The translations under genes and the position numbers were made by a program. Under the pieces are notes generated by a model. It did not search any database and was not told the DNA's origin. It saw only the letters and a list, made by a program, of their open reading frames with translations. A DNA stretch of 13,134 nt from an uncultured Bacteroidales bacterium (GTDB lineage Bacteria > Bacteroidota > Bacteroidia > Bacteroidales > P3), in the NCBI GenBank assembly GCA_937901525.1, contig CALDHX010000057.1:1-13134 (forward strand), read 5' to 3'. Shown here in pieces: positions 6,450 to 13,029 of this stretch; the first letter of the stretch is position 1, and each line of letters starts with the position of its first letter.

Positions 6450-6451
6450 GA

Positions 6452-6481
6452 TTGGCAAATCGCTAAAAAGTACTAAATTTG
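6452..6481 (+). promoter_or_regulatory. Bacteroidota promoter of the EamA transporter gene
   Basis: TTGG (6452-6455), an 18-base spacer and TAAATTTG (6474-6481) predict a start near 6488 and a 20-base leader to the ATG at 6508. The promoter begins right after the T-run of the preceding terminator. This supports the downstream start codon rather than the earlier in-frame ATG at 6430. Confidence 0.7.
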
Positions 6482-6507
6482 CAAACTCAATACAAAAACA
6501 AAATAAA

Positions 6508-7440
6508 ATGAAACAAACCCACATAGGTCATTTAGCAATATTTGCAGTAAACTTAATATTTGGAATAAATACTCCGATAACTAAAAGCATACTCAATTCT
6601 TCTTTGCAAATAGATGCACTTGCATTGACTTATTTACGATTCATAGGAGCTTCAATCATTTTTTGGTTAGTGTCTTTTATTTTTAAAATTCCAAAAGCCA
6701 GCAAAAAAGATATACCATTCTTTCTTTTAGCCTCACTTTTTGGAGTTGTGTTAAATCAAACCTCCTTTGTCTATGGTTTATCTATGACCTCACCTGTAGA
6801 TGCTTCAATAGTAGTTAGTCTTACTCCTATTGTTACGATGATTTTCTCAGCAATATTTATAAAAGAGCCTATAACATTAAAAAAAGTCGTAGGAGTATTA
6901 ATCGGTTGTAGTGGAGCATTGATATTAATCATGTCTTCAAATTCTTCCTCTTCCAATTCTTCTTGGGTAGGCAATCTTATTTGTTTTGTAAGCTGTCTTT
7001 CATACGGATTATACCTTACAGCATTTAAGCCAATCATTCAAAGAAATCACCCAATCACGCTAATGAAATGGATGTTTCTTTTTGGCACAATCCTATCAAC
7101 GCCATTTACCTTCTCACACCTTTACTCGATAGAATATTCTCAAATTACTTGGGAGGTAACCTTAAAAATAACTTACGTAATACTTGGTGCAACATTCTTA
7201 ACCTATCTTTTAATTCCAATAGGACAAACACGCATACGCCCAACTACGCTTTCAATGTATAATTACCTTCAACCAATAGTTACAACCATTCTTTCGGTTG
7301 TTATGGGTCTTGGAATTTTTGGTTTAAAACAAAGTTTGGCCACAGTTTTAGTCTTTTTAGGAGTTTATATTGTAACACAAAGTAAGAGTAGAGCACAAGT
7401 CTTACAAGAAAAATCTTTGAAAGAGAGTCAAAATAAATAG
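6508..7440 (+). CDS. EamA/DMT-family transporter
   Basis: This is an inner-membrane drug/metabolite transporter superfamily protein of 310 residues with about ten hydrophobic segments in two EamA halves. The first half (about 5-140) begins HLAIFAVNLIFGINTPITK and includes the characteristic ALTYLRFIGA and IVVSLTPIVTMIFSAIFIKEP motifs. The second half (about 150-290) includes LICFVSCLSYGLY and LQPIVTTILSVVMGLGIFG. The substrate cannot be told from sequence; relatives export amino acids or other small metabolites. The start at 6508 is chosen because the frame's earlier ATG (6430) lies inside the previous terminator and upstream of this gene's own promoter. The C-terminus is a short charged cytosolic tail. 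It appears monocistronic, with a weak hairpin and T-rich spacer following. Confidence 0.92.
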   Translation: MKQTHIGHLAIFAVNLIFGINTPITKSILNSSLQIDALALTYLRFIGASIIFWLVSFIFKIPKASKKDIPFFLLASLFGVVLNQTSFVYGLSMTSPVDASIVVSLTPIVTMIFSAIFIKEPITLKKVVGVLIGCSGALILIMSSNSSSSNSSWVGNLICFVSCLSYGLYLTAFKPIIQRNHPITLMKWMFLFGTILSTPFTFSHLYSIEYSQITWEVTLKITYVILGATFLTYLLIPIGQTRIRPTTLSMYNYLQPIVTTILSVVMGLGIFGLKQSLATVLVFLGVYIVTQSKSRAQVLQEKSLKESQNK

Positions 7441-7452
7441 TCTGATAATAAA

Positions 7453-7476
7453 CAAGTTAGACTTGCTAAATTTTTT
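7453..7476 (+). terminator. Weak possible terminator after the EamA gene
   Basis: CAAGT (7453-7457) pairs with ACTTG (7461-7465) around a 3-base loop, 12 bases after the stop codon. A T-run follows at 7471-7476. The 5-bp stem is short, so termination may instead rely on the T-rich repeats that follow. Confidence 0.35.
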
Positions 7477-7554
7477 CTTTGTTTTTTTGAAAAAAATCTT
7501 TGATTTTTTAAATTTTTTCTTTGATTTTTTTGAAAAAAACAAAGACTTTTTTTT
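7468..7554. repeat. 42-bp imperfect tandem duplication, T/A-rich
   Basis: Two copies start at 7468 and 7510, each beginning aaattttttctttg and continuing through a T7-G-A7 core. The second copy ends in a CAAAGAC variant and T8. Each T7-G-A7 core is itself symmetric, and AAAAAATC-TTT-GATTTTTT (7491-7509) can form a small hairpin. The tract has almost no G or C and lies between the EamA stop and the dnaK control region. Confidence 0.75.
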
Positions 7555-7594
7555 GGGCTTTCAAAATCTTTTTTGTCAGTATTTTGTTTTTAGT

Positions 7595-7609
7595 ATGACA
7601 AATTGTCAT
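7595..7609. promoter_or_regulatory. Perfect 15-bp palindrome upstream of dnaK (candidate activator or repressor site)
   Basis: ATGACAAATTGTCAT is fully symmetric around 7602. A matching half-site, TTGTCA, occurs at 7573-7578. The palindrome is centred about 55 bases upstream of the start predicted from the -24/-12 element, a plausible position for an enhancer-binding protein or other dimeric regulator. The cognate protein is unknown. Confidence 0.6.
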
Positions 7610-7630
7610 TTTGTAATAAATTGAACAGTT

Positions 7631-7647
7631 TTGGCACGAAATTTGAT
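7631..7647 (+). promoter_or_regulatory. Sigma-54-like -24/-12 promoter of dnaK
   Basis: TTGGCACG (7631-7638), four bases, then TTTGAT place GG (7633-7634) and GA (7645-7646) with the canonical 10 bases between them. The -24 half is a perfect sigma-54 box. The -12 half has GA instead of the usual GC. No convincing TAnnTTTG box was found in the region. The predicted start, about 7658, gives a 40-base leader. Confidence 0.55.
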
Positions 7648-7697
7648 TGTATGATAGCAGTTAATCAATAAATGTATAAACAAATAATAATAAAGAT

Positions 7698-9599
7698 ATG
7701 GGAAAAATAATAGGAATAGACTTAGGAACAACAAATAGTTGTGTGTCTGTAATGGAAGGAAACGAACCTGTTGTAATTGCAAATAGCGAAGGTAGAAGAA
7801 CAACTCCATCAGTTGTAGGATTCGTTTCATCAGGAGAAAGAAAAGTAGGAGATCCTGCAAAACGTCAAGCAATAACTAACCCTCATAATACTATTTATTC
7901 AATAAAAAGATTTATGGGAGAAACATTTGACAGAGTAGCAGATGAGGTTTCAAGCGTTCCTTACAAAGTAGTAAAAGGAGATAACAATACTCCAAGAGTA
8001 GATATAGACGGAAGATTATACTCACCACAAGAAATTTCTGCAATCATTCTTCAAAAAATGAAAAAAACAGCAGAAGATTATCTTGGTCAAGAAGTAACAG
8101 AAGCAGTTATTACAGTACCTGCATACTTTAATGACGCACAACGTCAATCAACAAAAGAAGCAGGAGAAATTGCAGGCTTAAAAGTAAGAAGAATTATCAA
8201 CGAACCAACAGCTGCAGCCTTAGCTTACGGATTAGATAAGAAAGATTCAGATGCAAATATTGCAGTTTTTGACTTAGGAGGAGGTACATTCGATATTTCA
8301 ATTTTGGAACTTGGAGACGGAGTATTTGAAGTAAAATCAACAAACGGAGACACACACCTTGGAGGAGATGACTTTGATAAAAGAATTATCGATTGGTTAG
8401 CACAAGAATTCATGAGTGATTTCAACGTTGATTTAAGAAAAGACCCTATGGCATTACAACGTTTGAAAGAAGCAGCAGAAAAAGCAAAAATAGAATTGTC
8501 TTCTTCTACAACAACAGAGATTAACCTACCTTATATAATGCCAATAGACGGCGTTCCTCAACACTTAGTTCGCACATTAACAAGAGCAAAATTTGAACAA
8601 TTGTGTGATGATTTGATAAAAGCAACAATTGAACCTTGTAAAAAAGCATTAGCAGATGCAGGTCTTGACAAAAATCAAATCAACGAAGTAATCCTTGTAG
8701 GAGGTAGCACAAGAATACCAGCAATTCAACAAATAGTAGAACAATTCTTTGGAAAAGCACCTTCAAAAGGCGTAAACCCAGACGAAGTAGTAGCAGTAGG
8801 AGCAGCAATTCAAGGAGGAGTATTAACAGGAGAAGTAAAAGACGTATTATTACTTGACGTAACTCCACTTTCATTAGGAATCGAAACCTTAGGAGGTGTG
8901 ATGACAAAACTAATTGATGCAAACACAACAATACCTACAAAGAAATCACAAGTATTCTCAACAGCACAAGACAATCAACCATCAGTTGAAATCCACGTTC
9001 TACAAGGTGAAAGAACAAGAGCAACAGATAACAAAACAATAGGTAGATTTATCTTAGACGGAATACCACCTGCACAAAGAGGAGTTCCACAAATTGAAGT
9101 TACATTCGACATTGACGCAAATGGAATCTTGAATGTATCAGCAATGGACAAAGCAACACAAAAACAACAATCAATAAGAATTGAAGCATCAAGCGGATTG
9201 AGCGAAGATGAAATAAAAAGAATGAAAGCAGAAGCAGAAGCAAATGCAGAAGCTGACAAGAAATTGAAAGAAGAAGCAGATAAAATCAACGGAGCAGACG
9301 CAATGATTTTCCAAGTAGAAAAAGCATTAAAAGAAAACGGAGATAAATTACCTGCTGACAAGAAATCAGAAATAGAAACTGCTTTAAAAGAATTGAAAGA
9401 TGCACACGCAGCTAAGAATATACCTGCAATAGACGCAGCAACAGAAAAACTAAACACAGTATTCCAAGCAGCCTCAGCAGATATGTATTCACAACAAGGC
9501 GGAGCACAACAAGAACAACCACAAAATCAAGGTCAATCTTCACAAAACAACTCTCAAGACGGAGAAGTAACCGACACAGACTTTGAAGAAGTGAAGTAA
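7698..9599 (+). CDS. dnaK: Molecular chaperone DnaK (Hsp70)
   Basis: This is the ATP-dependent cytosolic Hsp70 chaperone, working with DnaJ and GrpE on nascent, misfolded and heat-damaged proteins. Its 633 residues are close to the usual length of about 638. The nucleotide-binding domain (1 to about 380) opens with GKIIGIDLGTTNSCV and contains VITVPAYFNDAQRQ, INEPTAAALAYGLD, VFDLGGGTFDISIL and ILVGGSTRIPAIQ. The linker DVLLLDVTPLSLGIETLGG leads into the substrate-binding domain, with IPTKKSQVFSTA and the helical lid after about 500. The Gln/Asn-rich tail ends in DTDFEEVK, a variant of the DnaJ-contacting EEVD-like end. No dnaJ or grpE is adjacent. The gene stands alone with a sigma-54-like promoter upstream and a strong terminator after it. 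Confidence 0.98.
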   Translation: MGKIIGIDLGTTNSCVSVMEGNEPVVIANSEGRRTTPSVVGFVSSGERKVGDPAKRQAITNPHNTIYSIKRFMGETFDRVADEVSSVPYKVVKGDNNTPRVDIDGRLYSPQEISAIILQKMKKTAEDYLGQEVTEAVITVPAYFNDAQRQSTKEAGEIAGLKVRRIINEPTAAALAYGLDKKDSDANIAVFDLGGGTFDISILELGDGVFEVKSTNGDTHLGGDDFDKRIIDWLAQEFMSDFNVDLRKDPMALQRLKEAAEKAKIELSSSTTTEINLPYIMPIDGVPQHLVRTLTRAKFEQLCDDLIKATIEPCKKALADAGLDKNQINEVILVGGSTRIPAIQQIVEQFFGKAPSKGVNPDEVVAVGAAIQGGVLTGEVKDVLLLDVTPLSLGIETLGGVMTKLIDANTTIPTKKSQVFSTAQDNQPSVEIHVLQGERTRATDNKTIGRFILDGIPPAQRGVPQIEVTFDIDANGILNVSAMDKATQKQQSIRIEASSGLSEDEIKRMKAEAEANAEADKKLKEEADKINGADAMIFQVEKALKENGDKLPADKKSEIETALKELKDAHAAKNIPAIDAATEKLNTVFQAASADMYSQQGGAQQEQPQNQGQSSQNNSQDGEVTDTDFEEVK

Positions 9600-9632
9600 T
9601 ACTAAGTTTTAGATTAAATAATAATGTTTGTA

Positions 9633-9671
9633 AAAAGGGTGTAACTTAGTGTTGCACCCTTTTGTTTTTTT
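9633..9671 (+). terminator. Intrinsic terminator of dnaK
   Basis: A 13-bp stem (9633-9645 with 9651-9663, AAAAGGGTGTAAC / GTTGCACCCTTTT, one G-U pair) with a 5-base loop is followed by a T-rich run to 9671. It lies 33 bases after the stop codon. Confidence 0.9.
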
Positions 9672-9689
9672 ATTTAAAGAAAATATTTA

Positions 9690-9697
9690 TAACTTTG
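9690..9697 (+). promoter_or_regulatory. Promoter -7 element (TAACTTTG) of the AlbA_2/nuclease cassette
   Basis: TAACTTTG is a good -7 box and is identical to the one at 5911. It predicts a start near 9704 and a 30-base leader to the ATG at 9734. The -33 position falls in the T-run of the dnaK terminator and has no distinct TTTG at ideal spacing. The two-gene cassette thus seems to have its own promoter. Confidence 0.55.
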
Positions 9698-9733
9698 CAT
9701 GAAATAAAAAGGCTTTAAGTAATAATTACTCAA

Positions 9734-11242
9734 ATGGAATCAAATAAAATTAGAATAGAATCTATATTGGCTAATGGTGAACATATCAATTTAGAATGCA
9801 AAAAAGCGACAAATACTATTCCTAATTCTATATGGGAAACCTATTCTTCTTTTGCAAACACTTATGGAGGTACTATTCTGCTCGGTATTGTTGAAAATTT
9901 AAAGGAAAAAGATATAAAAAAGCGTTTTCAAGTAGTTGGCGTTGAAGATTCACAGAAAATTATCACTGATTTTTGGAATACAATCAATAGCAATAAAGTT
10001 AACGAAAACATTCTTTCAGATAGCGATGTCAATATCATTGATATAGATGGTAAAAAAGTCGTTTGTATTAATGTTCCACAAGCTGATTGGCGTATAAAAC
10101 CGATATATTTGAACGATAATATTTACAAAGGAACTTACAGACGCAACCAAGAAGGAGATTATCGTTGTACAGAAAGGCAAGTACGTGCCATGATTCGTGA
10201 TTCATTTGAAGAAGGAAATGACGGAATCTTGATTGAACATTACAATATGGACGATATTGATCTTGATTCATTACATCGTTATCGTAATCTATTCCGTGTA
10301 TGGAATGCAGACCATATTTGGAATGAAGTAGATGATAAAACATTTCTTAGAAATCTTGGAGGATATATAGTAAACCGAGCAGACGGAAAAGAAGGATTAT
10401 CAATGGCTGGGCTAATGATGTTTGGCAAAGGACTTTCTATTAGAGAACGTTTTGACAACTTCCGTATGGACTATTTGAATTTCTGCAATCTTATCGGAGA
10501 AGAACGTTACAGCGATCGCTTAACCTACGATGGGCGTTGGGAAAACAATCTTTATCAGTTTTTTAGTATAGTACTACCAAAGATGACATTTGATCTTCCA
10601 AGACCTTTTCGCATGGAAGGAATGCAAAGAGTAGATGATACACCTCAGCATAAAGCTGTTCGAGAAGCTTTTACTAATGCTATTATTCATGCCGACTTAA
10701 TGATGGAGTCTGCTATCTTGCGAATTGAAAAACACGATGATAAACTTTGCTTCCGAAATCCTGGACTTTTACGATTGCCATTAGAACAAATATATGAAGG
10801 TGGTAACTCTAAGGCTCGTAATCCTCGCATCCAAAACATGCTACGTATGGTAGGATTTGGAGAAAACATAGGTTCAGGCTTTCCACAAATTATTGCAGCA
10901 TGGAAAGACACCAAATGGGGCGAGCCAGAACTGAAAAATAAGATTGAATTAGATGAGGTAGAATTGATATTGCCATTAGGTAAAGTAGCAAATGTCGTAA
11001 ATAATGACCGAAAAGAATTGACTGAACGTCAAAAGTGTATAATTGAACTATTGATTCAAGAACCAACATTAACCGCAAAAGCTATTTCGGAAAAGATTTC
11101 GGAAAAGACTTCGGAAAAGACTTCGGAAAAGTTTGAAGTTTCAGATAGGACTATTGAAAACGATTTAGCTCAATTAAAAAAAATGGGAATTCTCATTCGC
11201 GAAGGAGGTAGAAAAGATGGTCGTTGGGTGGTAAATTTGTAG
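9734..11242 (+). CDS. AlbA_2 (Schlafen-like) DNA-binding/ATPase protein with winged-helix C-terminus
   Basis: This 502-residue protein belongs to the COG2865-type family, often labelled a putative transcriptional regulator or RecG-related. The N-terminal AlbA_2 domain (about 10-125) has GEHINLECKKA (E21, K23) and SSFANTYGGTILLGI. A GHKL/HATPase_c_4-like region follows, with REAFTNAIIHADL (N-box, E311/N315), FRNPGLL (340-346) and GFGENIGSGFPQI (374-386). Residues about 430-502 form a winged helix (ERQKCIIELL, ISE, VSDRTIENDLAQLKKMGIL). Between the winged helix's early helices is a perfect four-residue repeat, (I/T)SEK x4 (451-466). In the family, AlbA_2 domains bind or process nucleic acids and many members lie in defence or mobile regions. 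The role here is not proven. It is the first gene of a two-gene cassette, with the PD-(D/E)XK gene 41 bases downstream on the same strand. Confidence 0.88.
   Translation: MESNKIRIESILANGEHINLECKKATNTIPNSIWETYSSFANTYGGTILLGIVENLKEKDIKKRFQVVGVEDSQKIITDFWNTINSNKVNENILSDSDVNIIDIDGKKVVCINVPQADWRIKPIYLNDNIYKGTYRRNQEGDYRCTERQVRAMIRDSFEEGNDGILIEHYNMDDIDLDSLHRYRNLFRVWNADHIWNEVDDKTFLRNLGGYIVNRADGKEGLSMAGLMMFGKGLSIRERFDNFRMDYLNFCNLIGEERYSDRLTYDGRWENNLYQFFSIVLPKMTFDLPRPFRMEGMQRVDDTPQHKAVREAFTNAIIHADLMMESAILRIEKHDDKLCFRNPGLLRLPLEQIYEGGNSKARNPRIQNMLRMVGFGENIGSGFPQIIAAWKDTKWGEPELKNKIELDEVELILPLGKVANVVNNDRKELTERQKCIIELLIQEPTLTAKAISEKISEKTSEKTSEKFEVSDRTIENDLAQLKKMGILIREGGRKDGRWVVNL
11084..11131 (+). repeat. 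12-bp coding microsatellite (4 units) in the AlbA_2 gene
   Basis: Four units of A(T/C)TTCGGAAAAG start at 11084, 11096, 11108 and 11120, encoding ISEK ISEK TSEK TSEK. Units 1 and 2 are identical, as are units 3 and 4, differing from each other by one base. Gain or loss of a unit keeps the frame and would change the linker length before the recognition helix of the winged helix. Confidence 0.92.
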
Positions 11243-11283
11243 GTTATGCTATAAAATTAAAAACTTGAATATATTATTATTTT

Positions 11284-13011
11284 ATGAAAAAAGATACTTA
11301 TGAATTAAAACAAGTACTTGAATATACTATTTTTTTTAATGAAAAGAAAGAACTTGATATTATATCTGTATTGAAAAGATACAATCGTATAACACTTATT
11401 AAAATGACTGCAGTGTTAAGTCATCATTATGGTAACTTTGAAATGCCTAATAATGGAAAAACTTTTTTTTCAGAAAAAAGTCAAAAGCATATTGTATATG
11501 TAAACGAGGTATTTGAAAATTATTATAATAAAATCAATTTAAATAAAAATAATACAGTTATAGTTTCAACGTATAGGACGGCTCTTGAATTATGGCGATT
11601 GATATTTTCAATTCCAGTTGAAGAATATTCAAATACAATGCCAGAAGAAGATGAGGAATTTTATTTGTTTAAGGTTATACTTGCAATTAATGAGAAAATA
11701 TTTAGTTTTAAGAAAAAAACAAAAAAAGAAATTGATGAATTGATTTTCCTAAATAATTTTCTAAATAATGATAGCAATTACTATGCTTATAATGAAATAA
11801 TGCAAAGTCAAATGTATTATTTTTATAAATTAGTAAATTTCATTCCTCAAAATGAAGTTATGTCAAGAGCGTCAGATGTGTTGTTGTCTAAATGGGGAAT
11901 AACTTCTTGGAAGCAATATTATGCTACAATACTTTGGTTGACAAAAAAGACAGACGAATATTTTAAGAATAATCAAACAGGTGTTCCGATTGTCCCATTA
12001 TGGAATATGATGTTAAATGATGAAACTAGACTTTTTTCAGAAACATTAATAGAAAGTTTGTGTATAAATGAAGATGATTATATTTCGATAGAAAAAGTTA
12101 ATACCGATTATAGGCAATTTCGTTCAAAACCATTTATAAAACTAAAAGATGGTTCAGGTGTTATTGTTATCAATAATCAATTCTTATGTGAACGTTTGTA
12201 TAATAGTTTGTATTTTGATTTCATGCCATTAATTAATGGTAAAAAAGGTAGCATTGGTTACTTTGACTATAACAAGGACTTTGTTGAGAAAGTGTTGTTT
12301 AGAGAAACATTTTTTAAATGTCTTAATGATAATGTTGTTACTTGGCCAGCAAGAAATATACATAATGAAAAAGAAGATAGACATGAACCTGATTTTTATG
12401 CTCGTTATCCTAACGGAGAATTGTTGATTATGGAATGCAAAGCTATAAAAATGAATGGAGAAATTAGAGATCATGCTGATTATGATAGGTTGTTAGATGA
12501 ACTTCATGAAAAGATTGTATTAAAAACACGTAATATAGATTCTACTAGAAAAGAATTTAAGAAAGATCCAGAGCCTATAGGTATAGGTCAAATAATTAAT
12601 CATATTGATTCTATTGAAGATTACACTTTTCAATGGGATAATGGCATACCTGATCAAGTTGCTTATTATCCAATTATTGTATTTGAAGATGTGCGTCTTT
12701 TACAACCAGGCTTAATGTCAATATTGAATAAGTGGTTCTATGAGGAAATTAAGAAAAGAAAAGAGATTGAACTTAAAGATATTGCGTGCATGCCAATAAT
12801 TCCAGTTTCGATAAATACATTGTATCTTTATGATGATAAAATTAAAAATAAAGGATTATTTAATTTTATTGATAAATATGTTTCTTTATATGCAAAAGAT
12901 CAAAATGACGGAAGTTATGCTATAGAACCGATTTCAGATTTTGATGCTTACTTAAGGAGATTACCCTTTAATAAAAAGAATGATATAGCTAAGTGGTTAA
13001 AAGGCGAGTAA
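11284..13011 (+). CDS. Putative PD-(D/E)XK nuclease of unknown family
   Basis: This 575-residue protein is not recognised as a named family. The visible signature is a restriction-endonuclease-like core. Acidic residues in a helix (E335 and E341, VEKVLFRETFFKCL) precede HEPDFYARYPNG with D370, then ELLIMECKAIK with E384 and K386, giving D-x13-E-x-K. A helix with GQIINHIDSIED follows. Residues 1 to about 330 are mainly helical and rich in Lys, Asn, Glu and aromatic residues, with no recognised domain. The last 140 residues (VAYYPIIVFEDVRLL, CMPIIPVSINTLYLYDD) look like a mixed alpha/beta extension. The gene is distinctly AT-rich with AAT/TTT-heavy codons, more so than dnaK or the AlbA_2 gene, suggesting acquisition. 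It starts 41 bases after the AlbA_2 gene with no visible promoter between, so an operon is likely. A role in defence, restriction or DNA repair is inferred, not shown. Confidence 0.8.
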   Translation: MKKDTYELKQVLEYTIFFNEKKELDIISVLKRYNRITLIKMTAVLSHHYGNFEMPNNGKTFFSEKSQKHIVYVNEVFENYYNKINLNKNNTVIVSTYRTALELWRLIFSIPVEEYSNTMPEEDEEFYLFKVILAINEKIFSFKKKTKKEIDELIFLNNFLNNDSNYYAYNEIMQSQMYYFYKLVNFIPQNEVMSRASDVLLSKWGITSWKQYYATILWLTKKTDEYFKNNQTGVPIVPLWNMMLNDETRLFSETLIESLCINEDDYISIEKVNTDYRQFRSKPFIKLKDGSGVIVINNQFLCERLYNSLYFDFMPLINGKKGSIGYFDYNKDFVEKVLFRETFFKCLNDNVVTWPARNIHNEKEDRHEPDFYARYPNGELLIMECKAIKMNGEIRDHADYDRLLDELHEKIVLKTRNIDSTRKEFKKDPEPIGIGQIINHIDSIEDYTFQWDNGIPDQVAYYPIIVFEDVRLLQPGLMSILNKWFYEEIKKRKEIELKDIACMPIIPVSINTLYLYDDKIKNKGLFNFIDKYVSLYAKDQNDGSYAIEPISDFDAYLRRLPFNKKNDIAKWLKGE

Positions 13012-13029
13012 ATCACTACTCGCCTTTTT
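12999..13029 (+). terminator. Shared hairpin terminator between the nuclease gene and truB
   Basis: A perfect 12-bp stem, AAAAGGCGAGTA (12999-13010) with TACTCGCCTTTT (13017-13028), encloses a 6-base loop and continues into T's on the plus strand. On the minus strand the stem's own TTTT serves. Both stop codons lie at the loop edge: TAA at 13009-13011 on plus and TAG at 13016-13018 on minus. Confidence 0.85.

Noticed and set aside
6285..6476. Small plus-strand open frame after the orphan secreted protein
   Set aside because: It overlaps the orphan gene, runs through the terminator hairpin and ends in the EamA promoter, with no coding features.
6430..6507. Earlier in-frame ATG for the EamA transporter
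   Set aside because: It lies within the preceding terminator hairpin and upstream of the promoter at 6452-6481. The extra residues do not fit the family's N-terminus.
7638..7645. GAAATTTG upstream of dnaK as a standard Bacteroidota -7 box
   Set aside because: The first two bases are GA rather than TA, and no TTTG sits at about 19 bases upstream. The sigma-54 reading explains the same bases better.
8680..9457. Long minus-strand open frames inside dnaK
   Set aside because: They are Leu/Ser/Ala-rich antisense shadows of the biased dnaK codons, with no motifs, promoter or conserved features.
10068..10343. Minus-strand frames inside the AlbA_2 gene
   Set aside because: They are complementary shadows of a well-supported coding region and show no domain signatures.
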